Of a stretch of DNA of 64,000 nt, positions 34,717 to 44,528 are shown piece by piece. The number at the start of each line of letters is the position of its first letter. The stretch's first letter is position 1. The translations under genes were made by a program, and so were the position numbers. The notes under the pieces are model-generated. The model searched no databases. It was not told the DNA's origin and worked only from the letters and a program-made list of their open reading frames with translations. The DNA comes from Tillandsia leiboldiana. Lineage: Eukaryota; Streptophyta; Magnoliopsida; Poales; Bromeliaceae. The stretch lies in contig CM055063.1 in NCBI GenBank assembly GCA_029204045.2, positions 36,365,562-36,429,561 on the forward strand, given 5' to 3'.

Positions 34717-36111
34717 GTGCACACAAGAGCGACAAATAAATTGAAGAGAGCGAAGAAACCTTTTAGAAAAGGAGAATGTGTTCGCCTTGAAGACTCAGAG
34801 TCTGAACCAGAAAAGGATGAAGTAAATTGGGACGAATTAATGAATGAGGACGCGACGCCCATTAAGTCAACCAGGAAGACTTCCGACACATCAAAAGGAA
34901 AAACTGCCTTGCATAAAGGAAAAGTATCAATGACTTCACCATCCATCTCGATGAAAAGGAAAAGACTTGCTCGACGCTCTAGACCAGCGCGAGATGTTGA
35001 GGTTAACGAACCAATAGTTCCGGATTCACCGCCTCGCTTGGAAGAAGTGTTCATTAATACTGACCGTCTTAGGGCATTTGAACATCGAGAATGCATCGGG
35101 GAACGACATGTCAATATTGGTGCTCTTCGAGATCACTCACCAGAGTTCGGGATTCTAATTGAACAAGCTAATCTTATTCAAGTTTGTCGATTCCCGGAAT
35201 TACTTGGGTATTGCTTGCATCGTGTGAGAACCTTTTACACAAATGCAAGACATCTTCAGGAAGATGAACATGGTTCGATGCAGTTTTACACACACATCCA
35301 AGGGATGCGACTCAAAATAACTCCGCAGTTAATCGGCGAAGTCCTTGGAATGAAATCCAACAAATCGGGGATCAACTACTTAACGGGAAGAAGTTTGACG
35401 AATGCCATGTGGCAAACCGTTATAAAAGGAATCTGTTTGGAAGGAACTGAATCGACAGATGGTAAATCTATTAAATCCAAACAACTTCGGCTTGAATACC
35501 GGTTTCTCAATTTCATCACGTGTTACAACATTCTCCCTAACATGCAGACAAAGGTGGTGAGATGGGATCGACTACTATTCTTGTATCTCCTAGGTCATCC
35601 TTCTGAAGCTGTGGGGTTGAACATGAACATCCCTTACATAATTTGGAATAGAATGTGTAGATATGTTGAGCATCCGCATCCCTCCGAAAGACTTCCTTTT
35701 CCTTTGATAATAATGAGGATCTTAAAAAGTTTTCAGATTGACATCAGCTCAACATCATATCAACACTGTTTGGGAATGATAAATGAATCCACCATTGTCA
35801 AATCTCTTCATAGACTACCCCATGTTACTCCAACTCCTTCATCCGGAAAGAAACCGTGCGTCGGCACATCGACATCTCCGTCACGACAAGCACCCGCGCC
35901 AGATGATGAGGCATCGGTCACTTCAATTTATAAGCAGCAACAACGCTTATCTTTTGAACAAGAGCAGATCACCAAAGAACAGAGGCAGATTTTCGAGGAA
36001 CTTGAGATCATCACGGCATCCCAAATCACATTAACCAAGAGAGTGTCCTCGATGAAGAAATTGATGAAGAAAATGTTTTCAAAGATGGGATGTAGTGCCT
36101 CTGATGAATAA
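34717..36111 (+). CDS. Extra ORF downstream of copia pol (464 aa), function unknown
   Basis: This intact ORF lies between pol and the 3' LTR on the sense strand, in the place where SIRE-type elements carry an extra, often called envelope-like, ORF. The N-terminus is acidic and basic low-complexity sequence with a basic cluster at residues 80-89 (KRKRLARRSR), which could be a nuclear localisation signal. A folded-looking part at about 100-350 includes FPELLGYCLHRVRTFYTNA and LKITPQLIGEVLGM. It resembles the plant retroelement-associated domain I know as 'putative plant transposon protein' (PF20167); this is from memory and unsearched. The C-terminus (about 410-458) is Gln/Glu/Lys-rich and probably coiled coil. 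I see no signal peptide and no convincing membrane segment, which argues against an envelope role. The start is the first ATG in the frame. Confidence 0.7.
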   Translation: MHTRATNKLKRAKKPFRKGECVRLEDSESEPEKDEVNWDELMNEDATPIKSTRKTSDTSKGKTALHKGKVSMTSPSISMKRKRLARRSRPARDVEVNEPIVPDSPPRLEEVFINTDRLRAFEHRECIGERHVNIGALRDHSPEFGILIEQANLIQVCRFPELLGYCLHRVRTFYTNARHLQEDEHGSMQFYTHIQGMRLKITPQLIGEVLGMKSNKSGINYLTGRSLTNAMWQTVIKGICLEGTESTDGKSIKSKQLRLEYRFLNFITCYNILPNMQTKVVRWDRLLFLYLLGHPSEAVGLNMNIPYIIWNRMCRYVEHPHPSERLPFPLIIMRILKSFQIDISSTSYQHCLGMINESTIVKSLHRLPHVTPTPSSGKKPCVGTSTSPSRQAPAPDDEASVTSIYKQQQRLSFEQEQITKEQRQIFEELEIITASQITLTKRVSSMKKLMKKMFSKMGCSASDE

Positions 36112-36133
36112 GACTCATGTGATTGATTTTTAC

Positions 36134-36157
36134 CTTTTTTTTTCTCTCTTTTGCAGG
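36134..36157 (+). promoter_or_regulatory. Possible splice acceptor after the extra ORF
   Basis: A long pyrimidine run ending TCTCTCTTTTGCAG has the form of a strong plant 3' splice site. Its use is unproven. Confidence 0.35.
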
Positions 36158-36228
36158 TTTTTAAGTTTCTTTTAGTTCTTGAACTCTTAACTCTTCCTTC
36201 TTTTGTAATTTTGGCTAAGTTTTGTGAC

Positions 36229-36244
36229 AAAAAGGGGGAGAGAG
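36229..36244 (+). other. Internal polypurine-tract-like motif
   Basis: AAAAAGGGGGAGAGAG resembles the true polypurine tract at 36848. Both are preceded by a TTTGTGACAA or TTTTGTCACGAAA motif. It could be a second plus-strand priming site. Confidence 0.6.
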
Positions 36245-36273
36245 TATAGGAGAACTTTGAACAATGCACAATG

Positions 36274-36409
36274 CTCTGTGATTGACCATGACTATACTTG
36301 TGTGAGAACAATGCTGAAACTAAGGTAAGTATAACTTTCAACTCTGTGATTGACCATGACTATACTTGTGTGAGAACAATGCTGAAACTAAGGTAAGTAT
36401 AACTTTCAA
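36274..36409 (+). repeat. Two 68-bp tandem repeat units
   Basis: The units 36274-36341 and 36342-36409 are identical or nearly so. Each starts CTCTGTGATTGACC and contains AAGGTAAGTATAAC, a perfect-looking 5' splice donor (AG/GTAAGTAT). The duplication lies in the 3' untranslated region of the copia element. Confidence 0.9.
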
Positions 36410-36847
36410 CTTTGGATTTATATGTGTTTTGATGCATTCCTCCGCTAACTATTCGACTAACTATTTGGGCATGTAATATAACTAACAAGTTGCTTGTTGA
36501 CTAACCTTTCTGTGACATTTGGATTTGTATTGCTTAGAAGATATGTCGATTTTTTTGTGACTTTCATACATATCTGAATTTGCAAATGTCATGATGAGTA
36601 TAAACTCTATCTCTGTGTTTGGTTTTGATTGTTGAAAATTCTTGAGGTTACTAACGATCTTTTGTGTCAAGAATGATTTCTTTTGCAGAGATTACAGATG
36701 TCTAAGTCTAGAGTCTGTTTTAGGAGTTTAACTCATGTATTTATCTTTATTTGGATCTCCTATGTAAATTTTTGTTGTATGGTGATATCAACAAAAATAT
36801 CTTTTTGAATTTTCTTGAGTGGATTTGTGTTTTGTCACGAAACCGCC

Positions 36848-36858
36848 AAAGGGGGAGA
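36848..36858 (+). other. Polypurine tract of copia element
   Basis: AAAGGGGGAGA is followed by one T and the LTR start TG at 36860. This is the standard SIRE/copia arrangement. Confidence 0.9.
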
Positions 36859-36859
36859 T

Positions 36860-37805
36860 TGTTACGGAATTTGAGTTGGCGTATTTCGTGAAATTGGTTA
36901 AGTCTTGAAGATTGAAGATGGAAAAAAGTTGGATCGTATACCTCAATCTCAAGTAAGAAGAATTCAAAAGGATCAGGTACGTTTAATTAAATAAGTTTGA
37001 TGATCCGAATACTTCTTATAGTGTAGAAACACTTGGATGAATTTTTTACTGCATAAAAATAAAAAACTAGACATTCCATATGTTCAGAGTCCGGATCGGG
37101 CTTTACAGTCCGGACCCCGAACATAGGTTAGTTCGTGCATAATTCCAGTCCGGACCCTGGGAATTTCAGTCCGGACCCCGAACGTGGAATTTGCAAGAAA
37201 AGTATGAACAGTCCGGACCGTGGATTTTAGTCCGGACCCCGAATGTCGTCTTTTCTGGAAATTGTCTGTTTCGCTGAGACAGTCCGGACCGCCAACTCCA
37301 GTCCGGACTGTCGTCCTGTAAAATTCCAGAAATGATTAGTTTTTGATTCTTATCTTCTTCCACAAGTTTTCTAACCTATAAATAGACCCTTTAATTCATC
37401 TTTTAAGGGGACGACGCTAAGTGGAAGGAATCCAATCAATCCATAAATATTCCACATATAGAGAAGAAAGGAAATACTTGATTTAATTCTATGTTTCTTC
37501 ATCTATATTATTAATTTGATTCTAGGTTTTCCAAACTCAGATTTTGAGTAGAATCAAATTAATGAATACTTAGATGGTATTTTCGATCTATTTCTAATCT
37601 AAGTATTCGGCGGATCATCACCACCCAAAAACAACGATTTATCCCAAATCGGCACGTTGACTCGCGTGGCCTTGTGGATTCAAGGTGCTACCGCTCTCGT
37701 GGATTCGGAGCGAGGTACGTTCGTGGATTCGAGACGTGCTACTGGGTGAAGACCGTGGATTCGGTCGGACGTCGTGGACTCGACGTTGGACGCCGTGGAT
37801 TCGGG
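36860..37805 (+). repeat. 3' LTR of copia element, truncated
   Basis: It matches the first 946 bp or so of the 5' LTR (TATA box at 37377-37384, palindromes from 37089 to 37308). After GTGGATTCGG at about 37803 the sequence changes to gypsy I LTR sequence. About 325 bp of LTR and the TSD are missing. Confidence 0.9.
37089..37308 (+). repeat. Eight CCGG-centred palindromes in copia U3 (3' LTR)
   Basis: The same array as at 27349-27568, at an offset of 9740. The last copy is the perfect GTCCGGAC here, where the 5' LTR has GTCCGAAC. Confidence 0.9.
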
Positions 37806-39506
37806 GTTGGTGCCCGCGTGGCCAGCGCCGCGCAAGGCCAGGGCCCGCGCGGGCGCGTCGCTTGCGCAGCGCGGGGCTGGAGCCCGCGCGGCCGCCGTTT
37901 GCGCCGCGCGGGACTGGGGCCCGCGCGGGCGCGTCGTTTGCGCCGCGCGGGGCAGGTGCCGGCACGGGCGCGTCGATTTCGCCGCGTGGGGCTGGTGCCC
38001 CGCGGCCGCCGCTTGCGCCGCGTGGGGCTGGTGCCCGCGCGGCTTCACCGCACGCGGCGCGCGTGCCGCACGAGGGGCCGTTTCGTCGCCACCGTCGTCG
38101 CCGCCGCCATCACGGGTCTTTAGTCTTTTTGGTTGCGCTTTCGGAGTCGTGTTTCCTTATGAGAGTTGTGTCTTACCTGTTATGCCCATTGGGGACTCTC
38201 TTTTAGGTCCGGGTGTCGTCCGAAGGCGCGGATCGATCTTCGAAGTTTCGGTCGACGCATTGTGAGGTGGGTACCTTTGCTTATTTTCGGTGTAATGTCG
38301 TTCCCGCATATTTTGCATGATAAAGTGGATGTTTTGGTAAACTCTCTAACCCCATTGCATGTAAATCCCGTTTACTATTCTAACTGAGGCGGCTGAGGTC
38401 GCAATATCGTTTTATTATTCTAACCAAGGCGGCTGAGGTCGCAGCATTGTTCATATGCTCATATTGCTTACACGCACACCGACGGTTTGGCCACCGCACA
38501 GGGTGTATTTTTCCGGAAAGATGGTAAGGATTACCCGTGTACCCCACGACTCGTGATGATGGGGATCTCTCAAGGAGAGTCGACTGCTACTTGGGCAGTG
38601 GAGGGGATTGGTGGCACCAAGAAAATGAGCACGCTATTTGGGGTCGGGGCCCAATAGCTATCTGGGGTAGGAGCCCAGCATGTTTTCTATCTGGGGTTGG
38701 TGCCCAACATATTTTAAAACTGGGGTAGGTGCCCAGTGTGATCGTGACAGGGATGTAGCGGTACATGAGGGGGAAGTAAATGCTCCGGTGTATCGGTTTG
38801 TCGCTTTAGTTATTGCATTTACTTTTTATATCTACTTTATCAGTCACTGACTACCCACGCTGCGACAGGTCCGCGCAGGGGTGGGAACCGGGACGATGGT
38901 GAGGCATCGGTTAGAGGACCCTAGTCATGGTGGTTGTTAAGCCTTACAGTTTACGGTTATCTCTTTATTGCTTGGTTAGTGTAACTGTGAATTACTTGTG
39001 TTGGTTTCTTGTGGATGTTGGATTGAGGACTTAGTGTAGGAATATATTCTCATACTGTGAATGTTGAGATGTATGAATGCGGCTCGTTTTCAAATACAAA
39101 CATAGTTTCAAAAGCATTTTCAAACCAAGTGTCGTGTGGGCACTGATTTCAAAACCCGTGGATTTATCCTTTCAAGTAAGGTGGCCGCTTAAAAGAGTTT
39201 GCGAAAATGTTTTGTAAAACCGGGTGTGAGTGGACACCCACTTTCAAACCTATGGGTTTATGGTGTAGTTTCAATATGATAAATGTGACTGTATGGTTAA
39301 GTATAGTCTCTCCTTATTGTCGTTCATTGTTTGCATGGTTAAAGTATTTGTCGTGCTCGGAACGCCGTGCATATACGAAGGAGGCTCCGCCCGTTTGGGG
39401 AGTGAATTTGTATATGTGGCGGGTCTGGTGCGCACCGGAGGCGAGGTTCATTTAAAAAAAAAAATGGATACGTTTTTCGCTCTTTTAGAACCTCCGGGGC
39501 GTGACA
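37806..39506 (+). repeat. 5' LTR of gypsy I, 3' part
   Basis: It is colinear with about 46427-48043 plus 58020-58099 of the 3' LTR and ends CCTCCGGGGCGTGACA. Together with 26819-27119 it gives about 2.0 kb, so nearly 1 kb of this LTR is missing at the junction with the copia 3' LTR. It holds short repeats: TTCTAAC(T/C)(G/A)AGGCGGCTGAGG twice near 38380-38450, and about four CTGGGGTAGGTGCCCA-like units at 38637-38740. Confidence 0.88.
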
Positions 39507-39513
39507 GATTATA

Positions 39514-39524
39514 TGGTATCAGAG
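39514..39524 (+). other. Primer-binding site of gypsy I
   Basis: TGGTATCAGAG lies 8 bases after the LTR end and is complementary to tRNA-Met. Confidence 0.88.
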
Positions 39525-39631
39525 AAAAACGACTTTAACCACCGCAGCCAGTGTCCAACATCCACAGAATGTAATACCACATGTAACTAACCAAATTGAT
39601 AACCCAGGGTGTAGGTGTGTAAAGTACGAAC

Positions 39632-40560
39632 GTGAGTGCGAGAAAAAGGGATAGAGTCCTAGTGTTCGTAGGTCAAGGTGCTAGACTAATTAAGTCTAGG
39701 ACTAACTTGGTTTCTTTGTATGCACGGTTAATGGCCCGAAACTACTCTTCAATTGATGGTGCAGAAGTGGATACGACGGTTCCAGCAATAGTGGAGAATC
39801 GGCTACTCCAACAACGGTTATGCGACATGGCTGAGCGCTTTCCCTTTTTGTTAGGAAAGACGAACCCCACACGGCTCGCCTTCACGATGATGGTTTACGG
39901 AGCGACACTTTTCTGGTAATACCGACGGTGGGTTTACCCACTTCCGAGGAGTGATCGATAGGACCACTGTGGTGGGGCGGGAATAGGCCGTTCCACGCAC
40001 CCGGCAGAAGGATCATGAGCCTGCCGGGGGGGGGGGCGAAAATGACCCCAGCCATAACCCGCGAATGACTTTCCCAACGGGAGCCGACCACCCCAGTATC
40101 CGAAGACGCCGCAAGGGACCTGAAACACATCAGACAAGGGAACCAATACGCCATGGAGTATCAACAAGAATTTGTAAGGCTGGCCAATTGTGTTTCCTTT
40201 GTCATAAGGGATGAAGCTCACAAAGCCCGCCTCTTCGTAGATGGATTGCGGAGCAATATTTTCGAAGTTGTGCAAGCAGTGGATCTTCACACCTTCCAGA
40301 AAGTGGTGGATAGGGCCACCATAGTGGAGCGTGGATTCGCGGTGACGCGCGCCCGACGAGAGGACTCGGAGTACAACAAGGATAAGAAACGACCCCAGCC
40401 CTTCTTCAGAGGGGGATTTTCTAGCGGGGACCGGCCATACGTCATCTGCAGAGAAGCACCCTGGGGGATTATTCATTTTCGGAAGCACGACCATTGCTTC
40501 TGATGTGACAAACTGGGACAGTTCCGCTTTAACTGCCCCGAACCCGGGAACAATTTTTCG
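39632..40560 (+). pseudogene. Gypsy I gag, broken
   Basis: A first frame (39632-39919) and a second (40153-40503) hold gag-like sequence. The second has YQQEFVRLANCVSFVIRDEA, then LFVDGLRSNI and TIVERGF, the retrotransposon gag core that in gypsy III reads YFQEFTELLNYVPFVARDG, LFEGGLRPEI and WVERGD. The frame then meets a TGA inside the zinc knuckle: HDHCF, stop, CDKLGQFRFNCPE, where a CX2CX4HX4C was expected and the His is replaced by Gln. A poly(G) run near 40026-40037 lies at a frame break. Confidence 0.8.
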
Positions 40561-40913
40561 GAGTCACGACACGGATGAGAGGTCTTATGCGACGACACGA
40601 CAAATGATGCACTACCTGAGGGAAGTAGTAGCAGGAAAGACCCCTTACGAAGAGTAATGTTGGTCTTGACCCCAGGAGGACCCTTAGAAGCAAATATTTT
40701 GTACCTTCATGCCTAATAAGGTTGGGAAGACTCAGTTGTCTTTGGTGTTGGCTATTTATTTATGGGTTAAATAGGTCCAACTCCTTGCCTCGAGACAATA
40801 GGCCCAGGAGACTAATAGGTTGAGTTGGGTGAGCCCAATAAGTTGAATGGGGCTGCGGTCCACAACAGACCTAACGGCAAGAGGCCCAACAATAGACCCA
40901 ACGTCCAGGTGGG

Positions 40914-43826
40914 TTGAGTCCGGTCGAGATCCGTGGCGCTGTGTCTGTACGCTTTAAGTGTATTGGTTGCGTATCTCTAAAAGCTCGAGCTTTTGGGATT
41001 AATAGTTGGCTCCAACGATCCGACATTTGGGACTTAGTAGTGTCACCGCTAAGAGAATTCGAGGGGATACTCGAAAGGGATTGGCTTATTGAGTATCAGG
41101 TGCTAGTCGATTGCGAGAAACCGAGCGTGCCGTCTTGGGGCACACCCGTTCTATTCGTACGGAAGAAGGACGGGAGTCTACGATTGTGCATCGACAATCG
41201 GGGAATAGATAGGGTCATAGTAAAGAACAAATACCCCTCACCTTGGATTGATGACCTATTCGACCAACTACAGGAGTGACGACGTCCTCAAAGATTGATC
41301 AGCAGTCCGGCTATTGCCAGTTTAGAGTCCGGAGAGATGACATACCGAAAACAGTTTTTCGAACTCGGTATGGTCGTTACGAGTTTACGGTTATACCGTT
41401 TGGACTCATAGTCGCTCCAGCGGTGTTCATGAATATGATGAACAGGATCTTGGAATCTTTCTTAAACCAGTTTGTAGTAGTCTTTATAAATGACATCCCG
41501 ATCTACGCTCGCACAGACAAAGAGCACGAGGAACACTTGCGAGTGATCCTCCGGACCCTCCGGTACCAGAAAGTGTATGCCAAACTCAAAAGGTGTGAGT
41601 TCTGGCTCCGTGAGGTAGACTTGTTGGGACACATAGTCTCAGTGTCGGGAATAGTGGAGGACCCGAGGAAGATAGAATCCGTGACCGACTGGGCTCAGCC
41701 AACAACGGGGACAGAAATTCGAAGCTTTCTAGGACTGGCGAGGTACTACAGACGTTTCGACGAAGGCTTCTCAAAGATAGCCGCTCCCTTGAATCGACTA
41801 ACCCGGAAAGGGGAGAAGTTCGTATGGACGGCCCAATGTCAGAAGAGCTTCGAGGAACTTAAAGACAGACTCACACGGGCGCCGGTATTCACATTGCCGC
41901 AGCCCGGTGAGGACTACGAGATCTATTGTGATGCATCTCGAAGCAGTCTTGGGAGCGTATTGATGCAACAAGGGAAGGTCATAGCTTACACATCAAGACA
42001 GCTCAAGGATTACGAGCAGAACTACCCTACACACGACTTGGAGCTCGCGGCAATCATGTTTGCCTTAAAGCTTTGGAGACATTACCTCTATGGGGCGCAC
42101 TGTAATGTGTTTTTCGATCACCAGAGCCTCAAATACCTATTTACTCAGAAGGAACTGAATTTACGGCAAAGGCGATGGCTGGAACTACCGAGAGACTACG
42201 ATTTGTCTACCCATTACCTCCCCGAGAAAGCAAATTTGGTGGCCGACGCCTTAAGCCGGAAGGGACAGACGGGAGGAACGGCGTTGAGCGCCCTTACCAA
42301 CAAGATCGTCTCATCGCGGAGTTCTCGCGATGGAGACTGGAGGTAGTGCCGGCGGGTGTGGTTACGCAACCCCTGTCTTTAGTAGTTAAGCCTACGCTGA
42401 TCGAGAGGATCTTGGAAGGCCAAACAATGGACACGCAACTACAACTGGCGCGGGACAGAATATCCTCGGAACAAAGTGGGGATTTTGTGATTGGCGCTGA
42501 TAATGTGATAAGTTTCGGGGACGAATTTGCGTGCCCGATGTGCCGGAATTGAGGAAAGAAATTCTGACGGAAGCGCATAATGCCCCTACACTGCGCATCC
42601 CGAAGGTACAAAGATGTACAAAGACCTAAGGCACACCTTTTGGCGGCCCAAATTGAAGGGAGATGTGGCGCAATTCGCGGCGCATTGTTGGTGTGCCAAC
42701 AGGTGAAAGCGGAACATCAGCGACCGGCGGGAAAGCTACAACCATTGCCATACTAGAATGGAAATGGGAATGGATTTCCATGGACTTCGTAACCGGTCTT
42801 CCGCGATCGCAATAAGGACACGACGCGATATGGGTCATAGTGGACCGTTTGACGAAATCGGCCTGCTTTCTGCCTATCCACACGACGTGGACCCGAGATC
42901 GGATAGCGCAAACCTACATCAACGAGGTGGTAAGATTGCATGAATTACCATCGTCGATAACTTCTGATAGGGACACACGCTTTGTGTCAAATTTCTGGCG
43001 GAGCCTGCAGCAGGCACTGGGGACCAAACTGCAGTTCCGCATGGCCTTTCACCCGCAAATGGATGGGCAATCGGAATGGGTGATCCAGATTCTCGAAGAT
43101 ATGCTTCGAGCCTGTGTGCTGGATCTGGGTGAGGGATGGTCGCGTTACCTACCCCTCGTGGTATTCGCCTACAATAATAGCTACCAAGCTAGTATTCAGA
43201 TGGTGCCGTACAAAGCCTTGTACGGGCGCCGATGTCGTTCACCTATTTGCTGGGATGACTTGGGGGAGCGGAAGCATTTGGGGCCAAACCTCGTGGAGGA
43301 AACGGAGGCAAAGGTGCGCCTTAACAGGCAGCGGCTGTTGACCGCCCAGAGCCGGCAGAAAAGCTACGCGGACCAGAGGCGACGGGAATTGGAATTTATG
43401 GTGGGGGAACACGTGTTGCTTCGTGTATCACCGTCTAAGGGGACAAGACGGTTCGGCATACGAGGGAAGCTTAGCCCACGGTACGTGGAACCGTTAGAAA
43501 TCTTGGAGGGCGTGGGCCCGGTGGCATACCGGTTGGCCTTACCACCAAACCTCGAACGGGTACACAATGTGTTTCGCGTCTCGATGCTCCGAAAGTACCT
43601 TCCCGACCCGTCTCACGTCCTCGATGCCTCTGCTGTCGAGTTGCGCGAGGACTTGAGCTTCAAGGGAACGCCGATACGGATATTGGCACGAGAGGAAAAG
43701 AAACTTCGCAACCGGACGATCCCCTACGTAAAGGTGCAATGGAGTAACCATGAGGAGCGCGAGGCAACATGGGAACTTGAGACGAAAATGAGGGGGTGTT
43801 TCCCTGAGTTATTTAGCGAGGATTGA
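40914..43826 (+). pseudogene. Gypsy I pol, broken and partly deleted
   Basis: The first part (40914-41279) starts in the C-terminal part of the protease (FEGILERDWLIEYQVLVDC) and jumps directly into RT (PSWGTPVLFVRKKDGSLRL), so the linker and RT start are deleted. After a frameshift, 41276-42346 carries the RT palm and RNase H. The catalytic motif reads FINDIP where FIDDIL is expected, so one Asp is Asn. RNase H starts DASRSSLGSVLMQQ. The integrase zinc finger is scrambled between 42347 and 42839. The core and C-terminus (42840-43826) are open, with SDRDTRF, FHPQMDGQSEW and the GPY/F-like VGPVAYRLALPP, and end in VKVQWSNHEEREATWELE, a chromodomain-like tail. It is inactive. Confidence 0.88.
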
Positions 43827-43851
43827 GGTTAAGTTTCGGGGACGAAACTTC

Positions 43852-43868
43852 TTTTAAGGGGTGTGTGG
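43852..43868 (+). other. Polypurine tract of gypsy I
   Basis: TTTTAAGGGGTGTGTGG precedes the 3' LTR start, after the conserved GGGGACGAAAC motif. It is less purine-pure than the tract of gypsy III. Confidence 0.7.
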
Positions 43869-44528
43869 TGTAATATCACAATTTTCATATAACGTTTTAC
43901 CCTCCTGTTAATAAAGTGTAAGTTATGGAAAATTGAATTAACGGGTTTACTTAAGTTGATGATCTTGAGGTGCGGGTATTTTTCTGTGATAGAGCTCGAA
44001 AAATGGTGAACAGCGATACGACCGGATCCGGATTCCGACTTACGGATCTCCCAGAATGGGATTGTTAGGATCGCGGTAACCGGGATGTGCATTGAAATCC
44101 ATGCAAGTGATCGTGCACGCTTTTCGAGGAGATAAGGAATTATCTCTAAGGAATTATCTTAAAGGAATTATCCCCAAGGATTAATTAATTAATTATTAAT
44201 ATCCGGATATGGGTTTAACGTACGTAGAAATTATCTCTTTTCCGGAGAGAAAAGAGGAAACCCTAACCGGAGAGAAAAGAGAGAAAAAGAAAAGAAAAAG
44301 CAAACCCTAACCGGAGAGGAAAGATTGAAAAGAAGGAAAAAAGGAGAAAGCGGAGAGAGCCGATCGCCCTGATCGACGTGCCGGGAGGCCGGAGAACGAG
44401 GCGGCATCATCTACAGGGAGCAGATCCGGATCCCCAGCGCCGCGAAGGACAGGATCGGATCATCGTTCCCGATAGAACGAGGTTAGTACCGTTGTTCATA
44501 CATTTCCGTCGTTATAGGGTTTGGTGTT
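43869..44528 (+). repeat. 3' LTR of gypsy I, first 660 bp
   Basis: It starts TGTAATATCACA. The first 300 bp match 26819-27119. The last five bases, GTGTT, are the left TSD of the solo copia LTR that follows. Confidence 0.9.

Larger units (their letters stand above)
27120..37805 (+). mobile_element. Ty1/copia element, SIRE/Maximus type
   Basis: The element has a 1270-bp 5' LTR (27120-28389), tRNA-Met primer-binding site, a single gag-pol frame, a long 3' non-pol region with an extra ORF, a polypurine tract (36848-36858) and a 3' LTR from 36860. LTR ends are TGTTACGG...ACCCAACA. Two zinc knuckles in gag, a very long gag, an extra ORF after pol and repeated AAAGGGGGAGA-like motifs point to the SIRE/Maximus lineage. 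The 3' LTR breaks off near 37805, where a deletion joins it to gypsy I LTR sequence, so the right TSD is lost. The uninterrupted target is visible at 44156-44175 in the other gypsy I LTR. Confidence 0.93.

Noticed and set aside
34717..36111. Calling the extra ORF an envelope gene
   Set aside because: No signal peptide, membrane helix or fusion motif can be seen; position alone is not enough.
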